DNA from: Candidatus Hydrogenedentota bacterium
GTDB taxonomy: Bacteria; Hydrogenedentota; Hydrogenedentia; Hydrogenedentales; JAJRTN01
Assembly (NCBI GenBank): GCA_024278275.1
Contig: JAJRTN010000050.1
Coordinates: forward strand, 1 to 55,716
DNA: 55,716 nucleotides
Direction: 5' to 3'
In this document: in pieces, positions 46,782-54,255 of the stretch
Layout of the letters: the number at the start of each line of letters is the position of its first letter
Numbering within the stretch: the stretch's first letter is position 1
Made by a program: the position numbers and the translations under genes
Notes under the pieces: generated by a model
Database searches by the model: none
Seen by the model: only the letters and a program-made list of their open reading frames with translations
Told to the model about the DNA's origin: nothing

Positions 46782-47717
46782 ATGCGGTTGGACATAGCAG
46801 CACTCACCGACATCGGGCGGCGGAAAAACAAGAATGAAGACGCCTTCGGTATTTGCCGTGAAGATGAGCCGGACCTGAAGCTGTTCAAGGAAGGGGCGTT
46901 AGTCTGCGTGGCCGACGGATTGGGCGGCCATACGGGCGGTGAGATTGCCAGCAAATTGGCGGTGTCCATCATCAAGGATATTGTGAAGCATCCTCCCATT
47001 GTGCCCGGTTCGGACAACGGCGAGGAGGTTGATGAACGTGATGAAGGGCCGCTGCCGGTTCTCCGGCAGGCCATCCGCCGGGCCAACGACAGCATCTACC
47101 TCACCAATCGCGACCAGGACCTGGTGAAAACCAAGCGCCCCATGGGTACCACCGTACTCACGGCGATCATTGAGCCCAAGAAGGTCTACATCGGCAACGT
47201 GGGCGATTCGCGGTGTTACCATCTTCGGGACGGCGAGATTATCGCCCACACGGAAGATCACTCCTGGGTCGATGAGCAGGTTCGTATGGGGCTTATGTCG
47301 AAGGCGGAGGCGGAAACCGACTACCGGCGGAATATCGTGACCCGGTGCGTGGGCACCCACGATGAAGTGGAAGTGGATACCTACCGCTGGCACGTCGCCC
47401 CGGGAGACATGCTGCTGCTCTGCACCGACGGCCTGGTGAACATGGTGTCGGACAAGGATATCAAGGCCGTGTTTCGTGAGGGCGGCACCTCCGGCGAGAT
47501 TGCCCAGCGGCTGATTCATTTGGCCAATGAGAATGGCGGCAAAGACAACATTACGGTCGTGGTGGCCACCATCAGTCCGAATCCCCTGCGACAAATCGCG
47601 CTTCGCACCCGGGCCTTTATCCGGCGGCACCACGTTTCGCCCGCGAAGATCGCCGTTACCCTGCTCTATGGCATCGTGGCCTTCGGCCTGGGCTACGCGG
47701 CGAGGGTCTACCTCTAA
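46782..47717 (+). CDS. PP2C (PPM) family serine/threonine protein phosphatase with C-terminal membrane anchor
   Basis: 311 aa, ATG after AAGGGG. PPM motifs occur in order: GRRKNKNEDA (metal-binding Asp and the start motif), ADGLGGHTGG (metal-binding Asp-Gly), MGTTVL, VGDSRCYHLRDG, LLLCTDGL, and GGKDNITVVV with the last metal-binding Asp. It should remove phosphate from Ser/Thr in a Mn or Mg dependent reaction. A basic linker (RTRAFIRRHHVSP) is followed by a single hydrophobic helix (IAVTLLYGIVAFGLGYAARVYL), so the catalytic domain faces the cytoplasm at the membrane. Such enzymes usually oppose Hanks-type kinases, none of which lies in this window. Confidence 0.93.
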   Translation: MRLDIAALTDIGRRKNKNEDAFGICREDEPDLKLFKEGALVCVADGLGGHTGGEIASKLAVSIIKDIVKHPPIVPGSDNGEEVDERDEGPLPVLRQAIRRANDSIYLTNRDQDLVKTKRPMGTTVLTAIIEPKKVYIGNVGDSRCYHLRDGEIIAHTEDHSWVDEQVRMGLMSKAEAETDYRRNIVTRCVGTHDEVEVDTYRWHVAPGDMLLLCTDGLVNMVSDKDIKAVFREGGTSGEIAQRLIHLANENGGKDNITVVVATISPNPLRQIALRTRAFIRRHHVSPAKIAVTLLYGIVAFGLGYAARVYL

Positions 47718-47749
47718 GCGTGTGTTGATAAAGGCCCGCCCCGAAGCGT

Positions 47750-47840
47750 CATTGCGAGGAACGAGCCGTTGCGCGATAGCGAAAGTACTCTTTTGCGAAA
47801 GCGAACCGGCGCGGCAATCCGGGCGAAGCCCCGTGATGCA
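47750..47840. repeat. dispersed repeat, CGTCATTGCGAGGAACGA type
   Basis: The stretch begins GTCATTGCGAGGAACGAGC and contains GCGGCAATCC, a pairing seen in dispersed intergenic repeats of many bacteria. It is one imperfect copy in this window, just after the phosphatase stop. Confidence 0.45.
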
Positions 47841-47869
47841 CCCCCGCATCCGGTATCCACATCCCGACG

Positions 47870-47953
47870 GTCATTCCCGCGAACGCGGGAATCTACGGAA
47901 AAGGTCAAGGTGCTGCCCCCCATCATGGTTCCCCGCGTTCGCGGGGATGACGG
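47870..47953 (+). repeat. REP/MITE-like inverted repeat element, copy 1
   Basis: Left arm GTCATTCCCGCGAACGCGGG is answered by CCCCGCGTTCGCGGGGATGA about 35 bp later, each arm itself palindromic. The inner sequence ACGGAAAAGGTCAAGG recurs in the second copy at 52607-52697 in reverse orientation. Together with the preceding repeat it fills the gap at 47718-48016; no gene is seen there. Confidence 0.75.
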
Positions 47954-48016
47954 TTCTTGGGGACACCAACGGTTGGCCGGTACCTTTATGCGACATTGGG
48001 GGGTACACCCCTATGG

Positions 48017-48913
48017 TCATGACGGCCGCAACGCCAGGATGCGGCCGACGGCGGATTCGATGCCGCACATGGGGGTCTTCAGAACGTTCCGGGCGCGAGT
48101 GTTGAGGAGGGACACGTCTCGGGGACGGGGCGCGCGGCCGGGAAGGTGGCGTGGGTCGGTGGGTCGCACGAGACTTCCGTCGTATCCCAGGGCCATGGCG
48201 ACGCGGCGCGCCATCTTGCAGCGGTTGACGATGTCGTTCCCCGCCAGGTGGAGGTAGCCACTCACCCCGAAATCCGTGAGTTCGAGGAGCGCCTGCCCCA
48301 ATGTGATCACGTCGATGGGCGAACGCACCTCCTGGTCGGGCACGCCGAGCATTTCGCCCTGTTCAAGCACGGGGATCATGCGGGAAAGGAAGGAGTTGCC
48401 CGTCCCCAGCATGGGCAGGCCCATGACCAGGGCCACGCGGCCAATGACGCCCCGGTCGCCCATGGCCTCCACCACGCGCTCGGCGGCCACCTTGGTTTCA
48501 CCGTAGTAGTTGATGGGTGTGGCGGGATCCGATTCCGTGTAGCGTCCTTCCACGCCATCGAAGGCATTATCCGTGGACGTATACACCAGGCGCGCACCGA
48601 AGGTATCGGCCAGCGCGGCGAGACGTTCCGTGAAGGTTACGTTGACGGCCCATGCTTCTTCCTTGTGAGCCTCGCAATAGTCGATGGCCGCCATGGCGGC
48701 GGTGTGGATGATGGCACGTGGCCGGATGGCGGTCACCGTGTCCCGCAGGGCTCGTTCATCCAGCGTGTCCAGGGTGTGCCAATGAAGCCCGGGCCGCTCG
48801 ACAAGGGCGGCGCCACGGCTTAGAACGTGCAGGGCCACGTCTTCGGGTGTCTGCCGTATGACACTGCCCGCGACAAAACCCGTCCCGCCGGTCAACACGA
48901 TGGGTCCCTGCAT
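48017..48913 (-). CDS. RmlD-like / SDR family NAD(P)-dependent sugar reductase
   Basis: 298 aa. The ATG at 48913 (MQGPIVLTGGTGFVAG) follows GGAG with 5 nt spacing; a Met five residues earlier is less well placed. The Rossmann motif GGTGFVAG, the YTSTDNAFDG segment (RmlD-type STDxVFDG), YYGETKVAAE (catalytic Tyr and Lys) and RSPIDVITLG are all present, typical of dTDP-4-dehydrorhamnose reductase-like extended SDRs. The substrate is probably a nucleotide-linked 4-keto sugar, but no rhamnose pathway genes are adjacent, so another sugar is possible. It stands alone between two repeat-rich gaps. Confidence 0.82.
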   Translation of the reverse strand: MQGPIVLTGGTGFVAGSVIRQTPEDVALHVLSRGAALVERPGLHWHTLDTLDERALRDTVTAIRPRAIIHTAAMAAIDYCEAHKEEAWAVNVTFTERLAALADTFGARLVYTSTDNAFDGVEGRYTESDPATPINYYGETKVAAERVVEAMGDRGVIGRVALVMGLPMLGTGNSFLSRMIPVLEQGEMLGVPDQEVRSPIDVITLGQALLELTDFGVSGYLHLAGNDIVNRCKMARRVAMALGYDGSLVRPTDPRHLPGRAPRPRDVSLLNTRARNVLKTPMCGIESAVGRILALRPS

Positions 48914-48930
48914 GGATGCTCCTTCCATAA

Positions 48931-49240
48931 GGTGGGCCTTGGCCCACCATGACGTTTAGAACCAGGTTATTACACGGCGTGCGCGGCAATGTGTCATCCC
49001 CGACGTACTCGTGAGCAATTTTACTCCAGGCCGACGGTAACGTGAATGCGGTATCCTGCCGCATTCAAAGCGTCTGGAAGCCGCTTCTACGCTAAGCGGT
49101 GAACGGGTGAACCCGGGGCATTATAGCCACTTGGGCCGCGGTATCCTAACCCCGCTTGGCCGGAATCGTCTCCACGGAAAACCGTGGTTCCGAAGCAAAG
49201 TAGAAGAGGCTGGAAGCCGCTTCTACGTTACCGTCATTCC
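48931..49240. repeat. repeat-rich gap with palindromes, including a GTAGAAG/CTTCTAC element
   Basis: It starts with the perfect palindrome GGTGGGCCTTGGCCCACC (48931-48948). A half element TGGAAGCCGCTTCTAC occurs near 49075. From about 49160 to 49240 a segment (GTCTCCACGG, ACCGTGGTTCCGAAGCAAAG, AGTAGAAGAGGCTGGAAGCC) matches 52519-52601 but lacks an internal palindrome arm of about 20 bp. The repeat reaches the stop codon of the formyltransferase gene. No gene is seen in the gap. Confidence 0.7.
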
Positions 49241-50178
49241 AGCCGCCGGCCGACCTTGGGCCGGTTCCAGGGCATGGGCCATAGCCAGGGCAGGAGGCCC
49301 GCGTGGTAGGCGACGCGAATGTGCAGGCGCCCCCGGCCGGTGGCGATGGTCAGGTCGGGCCGGCGTTGCAGGACGGTCCCCGGTTCGGCCTCGACCGGCC
49401 GTTCGTCGAAGTGGGCGCGCAGGACCTGGATGCGTTTTCCCCGGTAGCGAAACCACGCGGGCTGCGTGCCCGACAGGCCGCGAATGCGCCGGTCGATGGC
49501 TTCCGCCGTGGCCGACCAGTCAATCTCCGCCTCCGCCCGGCGCACGCGTTTATGGTAGCTGCCACCGTCCCGCGGTTGGGGGGTACCCGCGATGCCTTCC
49601 CGCGCGATTCGGTCCATCACCTCGGCCACGCGTGTCCCGGCGACGTCGCCGGCCTTCCGGTACACCGCCGCCGCCGTGTCCCGTGGCCCGATGTCGAAGG
49701 CAGCCTGGTCGAGGATGGGGCCGGTGTCAATCCCCGCGTCCATGCCGTGAAAGGTGACCCCGCTTTGCGTCTCGCCGGAAAGCACCACCGAGGCAAAGGG
49801 ATTGGGGCCGCGGTGCCGGGGCAGGAGCGAGCTGTGAGTGTTGACACAGCCCACGCGGGGCAGCGAAAGCAGGGGTTCCTTGAAGATAATGCCGAAGCCG
49901 CCCACGAGCACCACGTCCACGTCAAGCGCCCTAATGGGCGCCAGCTCCGCCCGCGAGAGGGCGTCGAGCCACAGGACGGGGAGTCCCTTCCGTAAGCAGC
50001 GGCCGAGAACGGTGTTCCCGCCGCCGGGCAATCGGGCGGCCCACCGCTTCATCCGCCGCATGATGCCCCGGGTTTTCCGGCCGTCCTGCAAGCAAAGGAC
50101 GACCTCGTGGGAGGACGTTTCGAGGCCCGCCAGGAGGCACAGGCCGAGCCGTCCCGAGGCGGCCAGGGCGATGCGCAT
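49234..50178 (-). CDS. formyltransferase family protein (Fmt-like fold)
   Basis: 314 aa. The ATG at 50178 overlaps the stop of dtd (TGATG), so translation is probably coupled. The N10-formyltetrahydrofolate-dependent transferase signature is present: VNTHSSLLPRHRGPNPF (catalytic Asn and His) and SGVTFHGMDAGIDTGPIL (catalytic Asp). This could be methionyl-tRNA formyltransferase, as the pairing with dtd would suit. However, the N-terminus lacks the usual MGTPDFA and the RGPNPF form resembles sugar or other small-molecule formyltransferases, so the substrate is left open. The C-terminal 80 residues (LSGTQPAWFRYRGKRIQVLRA) fit the Fmt C-terminal barrel. Confidence 0.85.
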   Translation of the reverse strand: MRIALAASGRLGLCLLAGLETSSHEVVLCLQDGRKTRGIMRRMKRWAARLPGGGNTVLGRCLRKGLPVLWLDALSRAELAPIRALDVDVVLVGGFGIIFKEPLLSLPRVGCVNTHSSLLPRHRGPNPFASVVLSGETQSGVTFHGMDAGIDTGPILDQAAFDIGPRDTAAAVYRKAGDVAGTRVAEVMDRIAREGIAGTPQPRDGGSYHKRVRRAEAEIDWSATAEAIDRRIRGLSGTQPAWFRYRGKRIQVLRAHFDERPVEAEPGTVLQRRPDLTIATGRGRLHIRVAYHAGLLPWLWPMPWNRPKVGRRLE

Positions 50179-50627
50179 CAGAACACCTTTCGCGAATCGA
50201 GGAGGAGGGTCACGGGGCCGTCGTTCACCATTTGAACCCGCATGTGCGCGCCGAACTCCCCCGTGGCCACGGTAAATCCCTCGTCGCGCAGGCAGGCGCC
50301 CACCAACTCGTAGAGGGGGATGGCCGTTTCGGGTCGGGCCGCGTGAACGAAGGAGGGTCTCCGCCCTTTCCGGCAGTCGCCGTGGAGGGTGAACTGGGAC
50401 ACCAGCAATACCGCCCCGTCCACGTCCCGCAGGGACAGATTGAACTTGCCGTCACGGTCGTTGAAGATGCGCATGCCGGCGATCTTGTCCGCCGTGTACC
50501 GGGCATCGGTCTCCGTGTCGCGGTCTTCCACGCCCAGCAACACCAGCAACCCCGGTCCGATGCGCCCCACCACCCGGTCGTCAATGCTGACCGACGCTTC
50601 CGACACCCGCTGCAAAACCGCTCGCAC
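50178..50627 (-). CDS. dtd: D-aminoacyl-tRNA deacylase
   Basis: 149 aa, the normal family length, with GTG at 50627 chosen because it follows AAGGAG by 9 nt and gives the conserved N-terminus [16 protein letters not shown]. The longer open frame adds 41 unrelated residues. Signature motifs are [20 protein letters not shown] and [13 protein letters not shown]; the latter includes the Gly-Pro that shields the active site and rejects L-aminoacyl-tRNA. The enzyme hydrolyses D-aminoacyl-tRNA, recycling tRNA and D-amino acid. It sits 61 bp after the VTC gene and overlaps the formyltransferase gene by one base. Confidence 0.95.
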   Translation of the reverse strand: MRAVLQRVSEASVSIDDRVVGRIGPGLLVLLGVEDRDTETDARYTADKIAGMRIFNDRDGKFNLSLRDVDGAVLLVSQFTLHGDCRKGRRPSFVHAARPETAIPLYELVGACLRDEGFTVATGEFGAHMRVQMVNDGPVTLLLDSRKVF

Positions 50628-50688
50628 CCTTCGCGTCTCCTTGCCGTAATACCGTCCGCAAGGGTTAATGTAGCAAGAGGGGCGAGGC

Positions 50689-51447
50689 CTATTGCAAGCA
50701 GGCCACTTGCGCGCCCGTGGCGGCGCCGAGGGCCTGGCAGCATTGGACATACTTGGAGGATTTCGTCACGCGCAGCCGCAGGGGGTGGAGCAGCCGTGGG
50801 ATGGTGTCCTCCGCGCCGGGCGGGGTTTTCACTTCAAGGATCACCAGCCCGTCCAGGTGGCGCGCCATGGCCCGGCACGGCCGCGCGCGGCCACTTTGAT
50901 CATAACCACGCACCCCTTCGTCCAGGGTGATCCGCACCGTGCCGCTCCGGGACACGTAGTGCCGCCGCGCGTAGACGACGAGCACCACGGGACAAGGCCG
51001 CGCGCGCAACAGTTCGCCGGTGCTGTCCGGGAGGATCCGGGAAAGCGCCCGGACCATTTGGCGATAGGGGAGCGCTTCGAGGGGCGCGTTGGCCCGGAGA
51101 CAATACCGTTCCTTGCTGGTCAGCGTGCCGCGCCGCCGTTTCACCTCGAAGAAGAAACGCTCTTGGGGGAAGGGGCTGTCGTACCAGCGCAACCGCACCT
51201 TGGTGCGCCGTGCCACGCCCTCCATGTTCTCGCCGCAGGCGTTCAGGCAAACATCGTCGAAGTAAATGCTGTGTACGTGGGACACGGGGCCCGCGTGGGA
51301 CACGGCCCGGCAGTTGGCTTCCAGGATCGACCGGACCTTGCCCGCGTCGGCGTGGGGCAGGGCGTACTTCGTCTCGCGACGCAGGGCCGTGACGCCCCCC
51401 CCGCCCGGGGCGGGCGTTTCCAGGATCTCGAATACCGGTGTGTTCAA
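50689..51447 (-). CDS. VTC-domain protein (polyphosphate polymerase family)
   Basis: 252 aa. The start is TTG at 51447 ([10 protein letters not shown]), 6 nt after GGGGAGG. VTC tunnel-fold motifs are visible: RRETKYAL (nucleotide-binding basic residues), [36 protein letters not shown] and GLVILEVKT with the metal-binding Glu. The family makes polyphosphate from nucleotide triphosphate in yeast VTC4; bacterial homologues next to DUF4956 are poorly characterised. The gene begins 15 bp after the DUF4956 stop, so the two are almost certainly cotranscribed. Confidence 0.88.
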   Translation of the reverse strand: MNTPVFEILETPAPGGGGVTALRRETKYALPHADAGKVRSILEANCRAVSHAGPVSHVHSIYFDDVCLNACGENMEGVARRTKVRLRWYDSPFPQERFFFEVKRRRGTLTSKERYCLRANAPLEALPYRQMVRALSRILPDSTGELLRARPCPVVLVVYARRHYVSRSGTVRITLDEGVRGYDQSGRARPCRAMARHLDGLVILEVKTPPGAEDTIPRLLHPLRLRVTKSSKYVQCCQALGAATGAQVACLQ

Positions 51448-51462
51448 GCCGTGCCTCCCCCG

Positions 51463-52152
51463 CTACAAAAGGGTCTCAAGATTCACGAAAGACACGCGGC
51501 AATCGGGAAGACGCTCCCGCAGGACTCCCGCCAAACGGAGCATTTCCTCCGAGGCGGCGGGCGATGCAATCACCCGCAACTCCACCTGCCCGTCCTCCAG
51601 GTCGAAGCGCTGCAACTTGTGCCGGCCCAGGTGTTCCTCCACGAGGGCGGGCACGGTGTCAAGAAATCCCTCCGCCCCACCCGAAATAGTCAGCAGGTGG
51701 TGGCGCCGCCCGTTCCCGGCGGCACGACGGTGACGAAGCAGCACGAAGACCGTGAAGCCCGCGAGACCGGCCAGGGCCGTCAGGGGACGCTCCGCGCCGA
51801 GGGCCAGGCCCATGGCAATGCAGAAGAAGAGATAGATGAGTTCTTCCGGCTCCTTGATGGCGGCCCGGAAACGCACGATGGAGAGGGCGCCCACCAGCCC
51901 GAGGGACAGGGCCAGCGAGTCTTTCACCACGAAGATGACCACGATGACGGTCAGCGTAAGCAGGGGAAAAACGCTCGACATGGATTCGCGGTTCGAGATG
52001 GTCGTGCCATAACGCCGGTAGAGCCACCGCACCCACAGGGAAAATACCCCGCCCAGCACCAGGTACGCCAGCAGGAAAACCGCCGTTCGAAGCGTGGAGA
52101 TATTGCCCGTAGCGTCCGCCGAACCCGCGAACAACGCCTGTAGTCCTTCCAT
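51463..52152 (-). CDS. DUF4956 family membrane protein
   Basis: 229 aa, ATG at 52152 after AAGGA. Four or so membrane segments (TAVFLLAYLVLGGVFSLWV, SSVFPLLTLTVIVVIFVV, AIAMG-type, LTALAGLAGFTVFVLL) flank the family signature LVGALSIVRFRAAIKEPEEL. A soluble C-terminal domain of about 80 residues looks ACT- or ferredoxin-like (VELRVIASPAASEEML). DUF4956 proteins are standard partners of VTC-domain proteins and may serve as their membrane partner. CotH, often found with the pair, is not seen here. Confidence 0.88.
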   Translation of the reverse strand: MEGLQALFAGSADATGNISTLRTAVFLLAYLVLGGVFSLWVRWLYRRYGTTISNRESMSSVFPLLTLTVIVVIFVVKDSLALSLGLVGALSIVRFRAAIKEPEELIYLFFCIAMGLALGAERPLTALAGLAGFTVFVLLRHRRAAGNGRRHHLLTISGGAEGFLDTVPALVEEHLGRHKLQRFDLEDGQVELRVIASPAASEEMLRLAGVLRERLPDCRVSFVNLETLL

Positions 52153-52283
52153 GATTCCGTGTCCTTCCCGGTAAAGGTCTTGGATGAAATGTCCTCGCGA
52201 ATGTTCCCGGCACCGAAACAAAGACTTTCAGCCACGCCCCATCGAGGCCCATGAGGAGAGAAACCGCACCGGGATTCCCGGAA

Positions 52284-52312
52284 AGGATAGCCCATGGATT
52301 TTCGATATTCAA
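52284..52312 (-). promoter_or_regulatory. candidate promoter for the DUF4956-VTC-dtd operon
   Basis: On the minus strand TTGAAT (52312-52307) and TATCCT (52289-52284) are separated by 17 bp, each matching 4 of 6 consensus bases. They lie about 130 bp upstream of the DUF4956 start in a locally AT-rich stretch. Confidence 0.4.
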
Positions 52313-52507
52313 ACAGAATTCGCTTTCCCGGAAGAATACCGGGCGGTTGCCGGCTGTAAAAAGGGGAAAGGAGGCGTGGAAGATGGGACGGAAACAGTGG
52401 CCTGGCTTCTTACCTAAAGCGCCCGGGTGAAAGTCCAACCTCGTCCCCCTATCCCACGCGTTGCTTTCCCCTATGCCTGCCTGCGGCTTGCCCTAAGCCT
52501 GCGTAGC

Positions 52508-52601
52508 CGGAACCAAGAATCGTCTCCACGGAGAACCGTGGTTCCGAAGCAAAGTAGAAGAGGCTTCCAGCCTCTTCAAAGCGGCTGGAAGCCGCTTCTA
52601 C
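52508..52601. repeat. GTAGAAG/CTTCTAC palindromic repeat, fuller copy
   Basis: It contains GTCTCCACGGAGAACCGTGG and TTCCGAAGCAAAGTAGAAG and ends with two stacked palindromes: GGCTTCCAGCC, then GGCTGGAAGCC within 52554-52601, bounded by GTAGAAG and CTTCTAC. It matches the shorter copy near 49160-49240. The wider gap 52153-52858 otherwise holds no gene. Confidence 0.75.
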
Positions 52602-52606
52602 ATTGT

Positions 52607-52697
52607 CGTCATCCCCGCGAACGCAGGGATCCATGATACGAGGATACGAGGCAACCCCTTGACCTTTCCGTGGATTCCCGTGTTCGCGGGAATGACG
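52607..52697 (-). repeat. REP/MITE-like inverted repeat element, copy 2
   Basis: Arms CGTCATCCCCGCGAACGCAG and TTCGCGGGAATGACGG bracket about 45 bp whose complement contains CCACGGAAAGGTCAAGG, matching the core of copy 1 at 47870-47953 in the opposite orientation. The element directly abuts the GTAGAAG palindrome. Confidence 0.75.
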
Positions 52698-52780
52698 GTT
52701 GGGAGAGGCAGACACGTATTCATGACTATTTGTACAGAACTTCACAGGTAAGGGACTAATGGAACACTCCACATCGCCCC

Positions 52781-52810
52781 TTGCCGCATGACGGGTACTC
52801 CCTCTACAAT
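52781..52810 (+). promoter_or_regulatory. candidate promoter for the enolase-superfamily gene
   Basis: TTGCCG (52781-52786) and TACAAT (52805-52810) are 18 bp apart, with GG after the -10. The -35 hexamer is identical to that proposed for the Tc-like cluster. The start codon lies about 48 bp downstream. Confidence 0.45.
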
Positions 52811-52858
52811 GGCCGCCAGGTATTCAGTGCTGGACCCAAGTACAAGGGGAACCGTAGA

Positions 52859-54075
52859 ATGCGTGTTAATCGACGGGATTTTCTGAAATGTCGGCCCTGG
52901 GCTTCTCGGCCCTGTCGTTGGGAGGGGAAGTGTACGCCGAGTATCGTCAAGACCTCGCCATCGAGCGTATCGACATCTTTCCGGTGCGCTACCCCACGGT
53001 GATGCGCTTCAAGTTTTTCGAGGGGCCCACCTCGGGGGGCGGGCGGCCCGCCGTGCTGATCAAGATCACCGCGAGCGACGGCACCATCGGTTGGGGCGAG
53101 AGCGTGCCTATCCCGCGATGGAGCTATGAAACGCTCGAAGGCGCGGTGTCCACCATCGAGCATTACCTTAAGCCCATCCTCATCGGTCGGAATCCCTTCG
53201 ACCTGGAAGCCATCCACAAGCTGATGAACAAGGAGATCGCCAACGGCTTCACCACGGGCGCGCCCATCACGAAGGCGGGCATCGACATCGCCCTCCACGA
53301 TCTCATGGGCAAGGTGGCGGGCCTCAACATCGCCCAGCTCTGGGGCCGCACCACGCCGGACGAACTGCTTCTGAGCTGGACACTCAACCCGAAGACCCTC
53401 GACGACCTGGATCCGCTCATCGATAAGGGCCTGGAACGGGGCTACGAAAACTTCAACATCAAGGTCGCCCCCGACACGGATTTCGACGTGGCCATGGCGA
53501 AGCGTCTGCGCGAGCGCGTGCCGGGCACCTTCCTCTGGGCTGACGCGAACGGCGGCTACGATCTGTCCGCGGCCCTCGACGCCATCCCCCGGCTGGCGGA
53601 CGCGGGGGTCGATGTGCTGGAGCAGCCCCTGCGGCCCAACCGCATCACGGGCTACCAGGAGATCAAGCGGCAGGGCGCGCTGCCCATTTACCTGGACGAG
53701 GGAATGGTGGCTCCGTCGGATCTTCTTGAGTTCATTAAGCTGGGTTGCTGCGACGGTATTGCCATGAAGCCCGCCCGTTGCGGCGGTCTGCGTTCCGCCG
53801 TGCAGCAGATCGAGATCGCCCACGACGCGGGCCTCGGCTTCCTGGGCAGCGGGCTCACCGACCCCGACGTGTCCCTTGCCGCCTCGCTCATCCTCTACGG
53901 TGCCTTCGGCCTGAAGCGGCCCGCCGCGTTGAACGGCCCCCAGTTCCTCGGCGAAAGCGTCATCACCGAACCCTTCGTTCCCAAAGGCGGCAAGGTCCGC
54001 ATTCCCAGGGGTCCGGGCCTCGGTATCGAGGTGGATGAAGAAAAACTGAAGGCCCTCGTGAAGGCGTCTTCGTAA
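52859..54075 (+). CDS. Tat-exported enolase-superfamily (mandelate racemase/muconate lactonizing) protein, frameshifted
   Basis: The ATG at 52859 follows AAGGGG and opens a Tat signal, MRVNRRDFLK, which loses frame at AAA (52886-52888). One added A joins it to MSALGFSALSLGGEVYA and a 395-codon enolase-superfamily frame (52888-54075). In that frame: NIKVAPD with the acid/base Lys, ADANGG, LEQPL and YLDEGM giving the three metal ligands, and AMKPARCGGL with the second Lys, as in the MLE subgroup. These enzymes abstract a proton alpha to a carboxylate; a sugar acid or a dipeptide is a likely substrate. The GH29 gene follows, so processing of glycan-derived acids is plausible. The 1-nt loss may be sequencing error; otherwise a start at 52888 without a signal would give a cytoplasmic protein. 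Confidence 0.85.
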
Positions 54076-54218
54076 ATGGGTTCGCAGGCACGGGGCGACC
54101 GTCGGGTGGGCCTTCGCCCATCAGGTCCGTAGCCGGGCGACGGGACGGTCGCCCTCGTTCCCACGGTCCCCCGCGGAAATGCCTCTCGCAGGCGTCCCGG
54201 CGATTCCTTTCCGGGTGT

Positions 54219-54224
54219 TATAAT
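54219..54224 (+). promoter_or_regulatory. candidate -10 element upstream of the GH29 gene
   Basis: A perfect TATAAT followed by GGGG lies 31 bp before the GH29 start. No good -35 is visible at 16-18 bp. A hairpin-capable GGGTGGGCCTTCGCCCATC at about 54104-54122 lies further upstream and may belong to the end of the previous transcript. Confidence 0.4.
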
Positions 54225-54255
54225 GGGGCCGGCACGCAGCTAGGGAGGATATTCC

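Noticed and set aside
47527-48257. Small ORFs across the repeat region after the phosphatase gene
   Set aside because: They are made of the dispersed palindromic repeats and lie antisense to the reductase gene.
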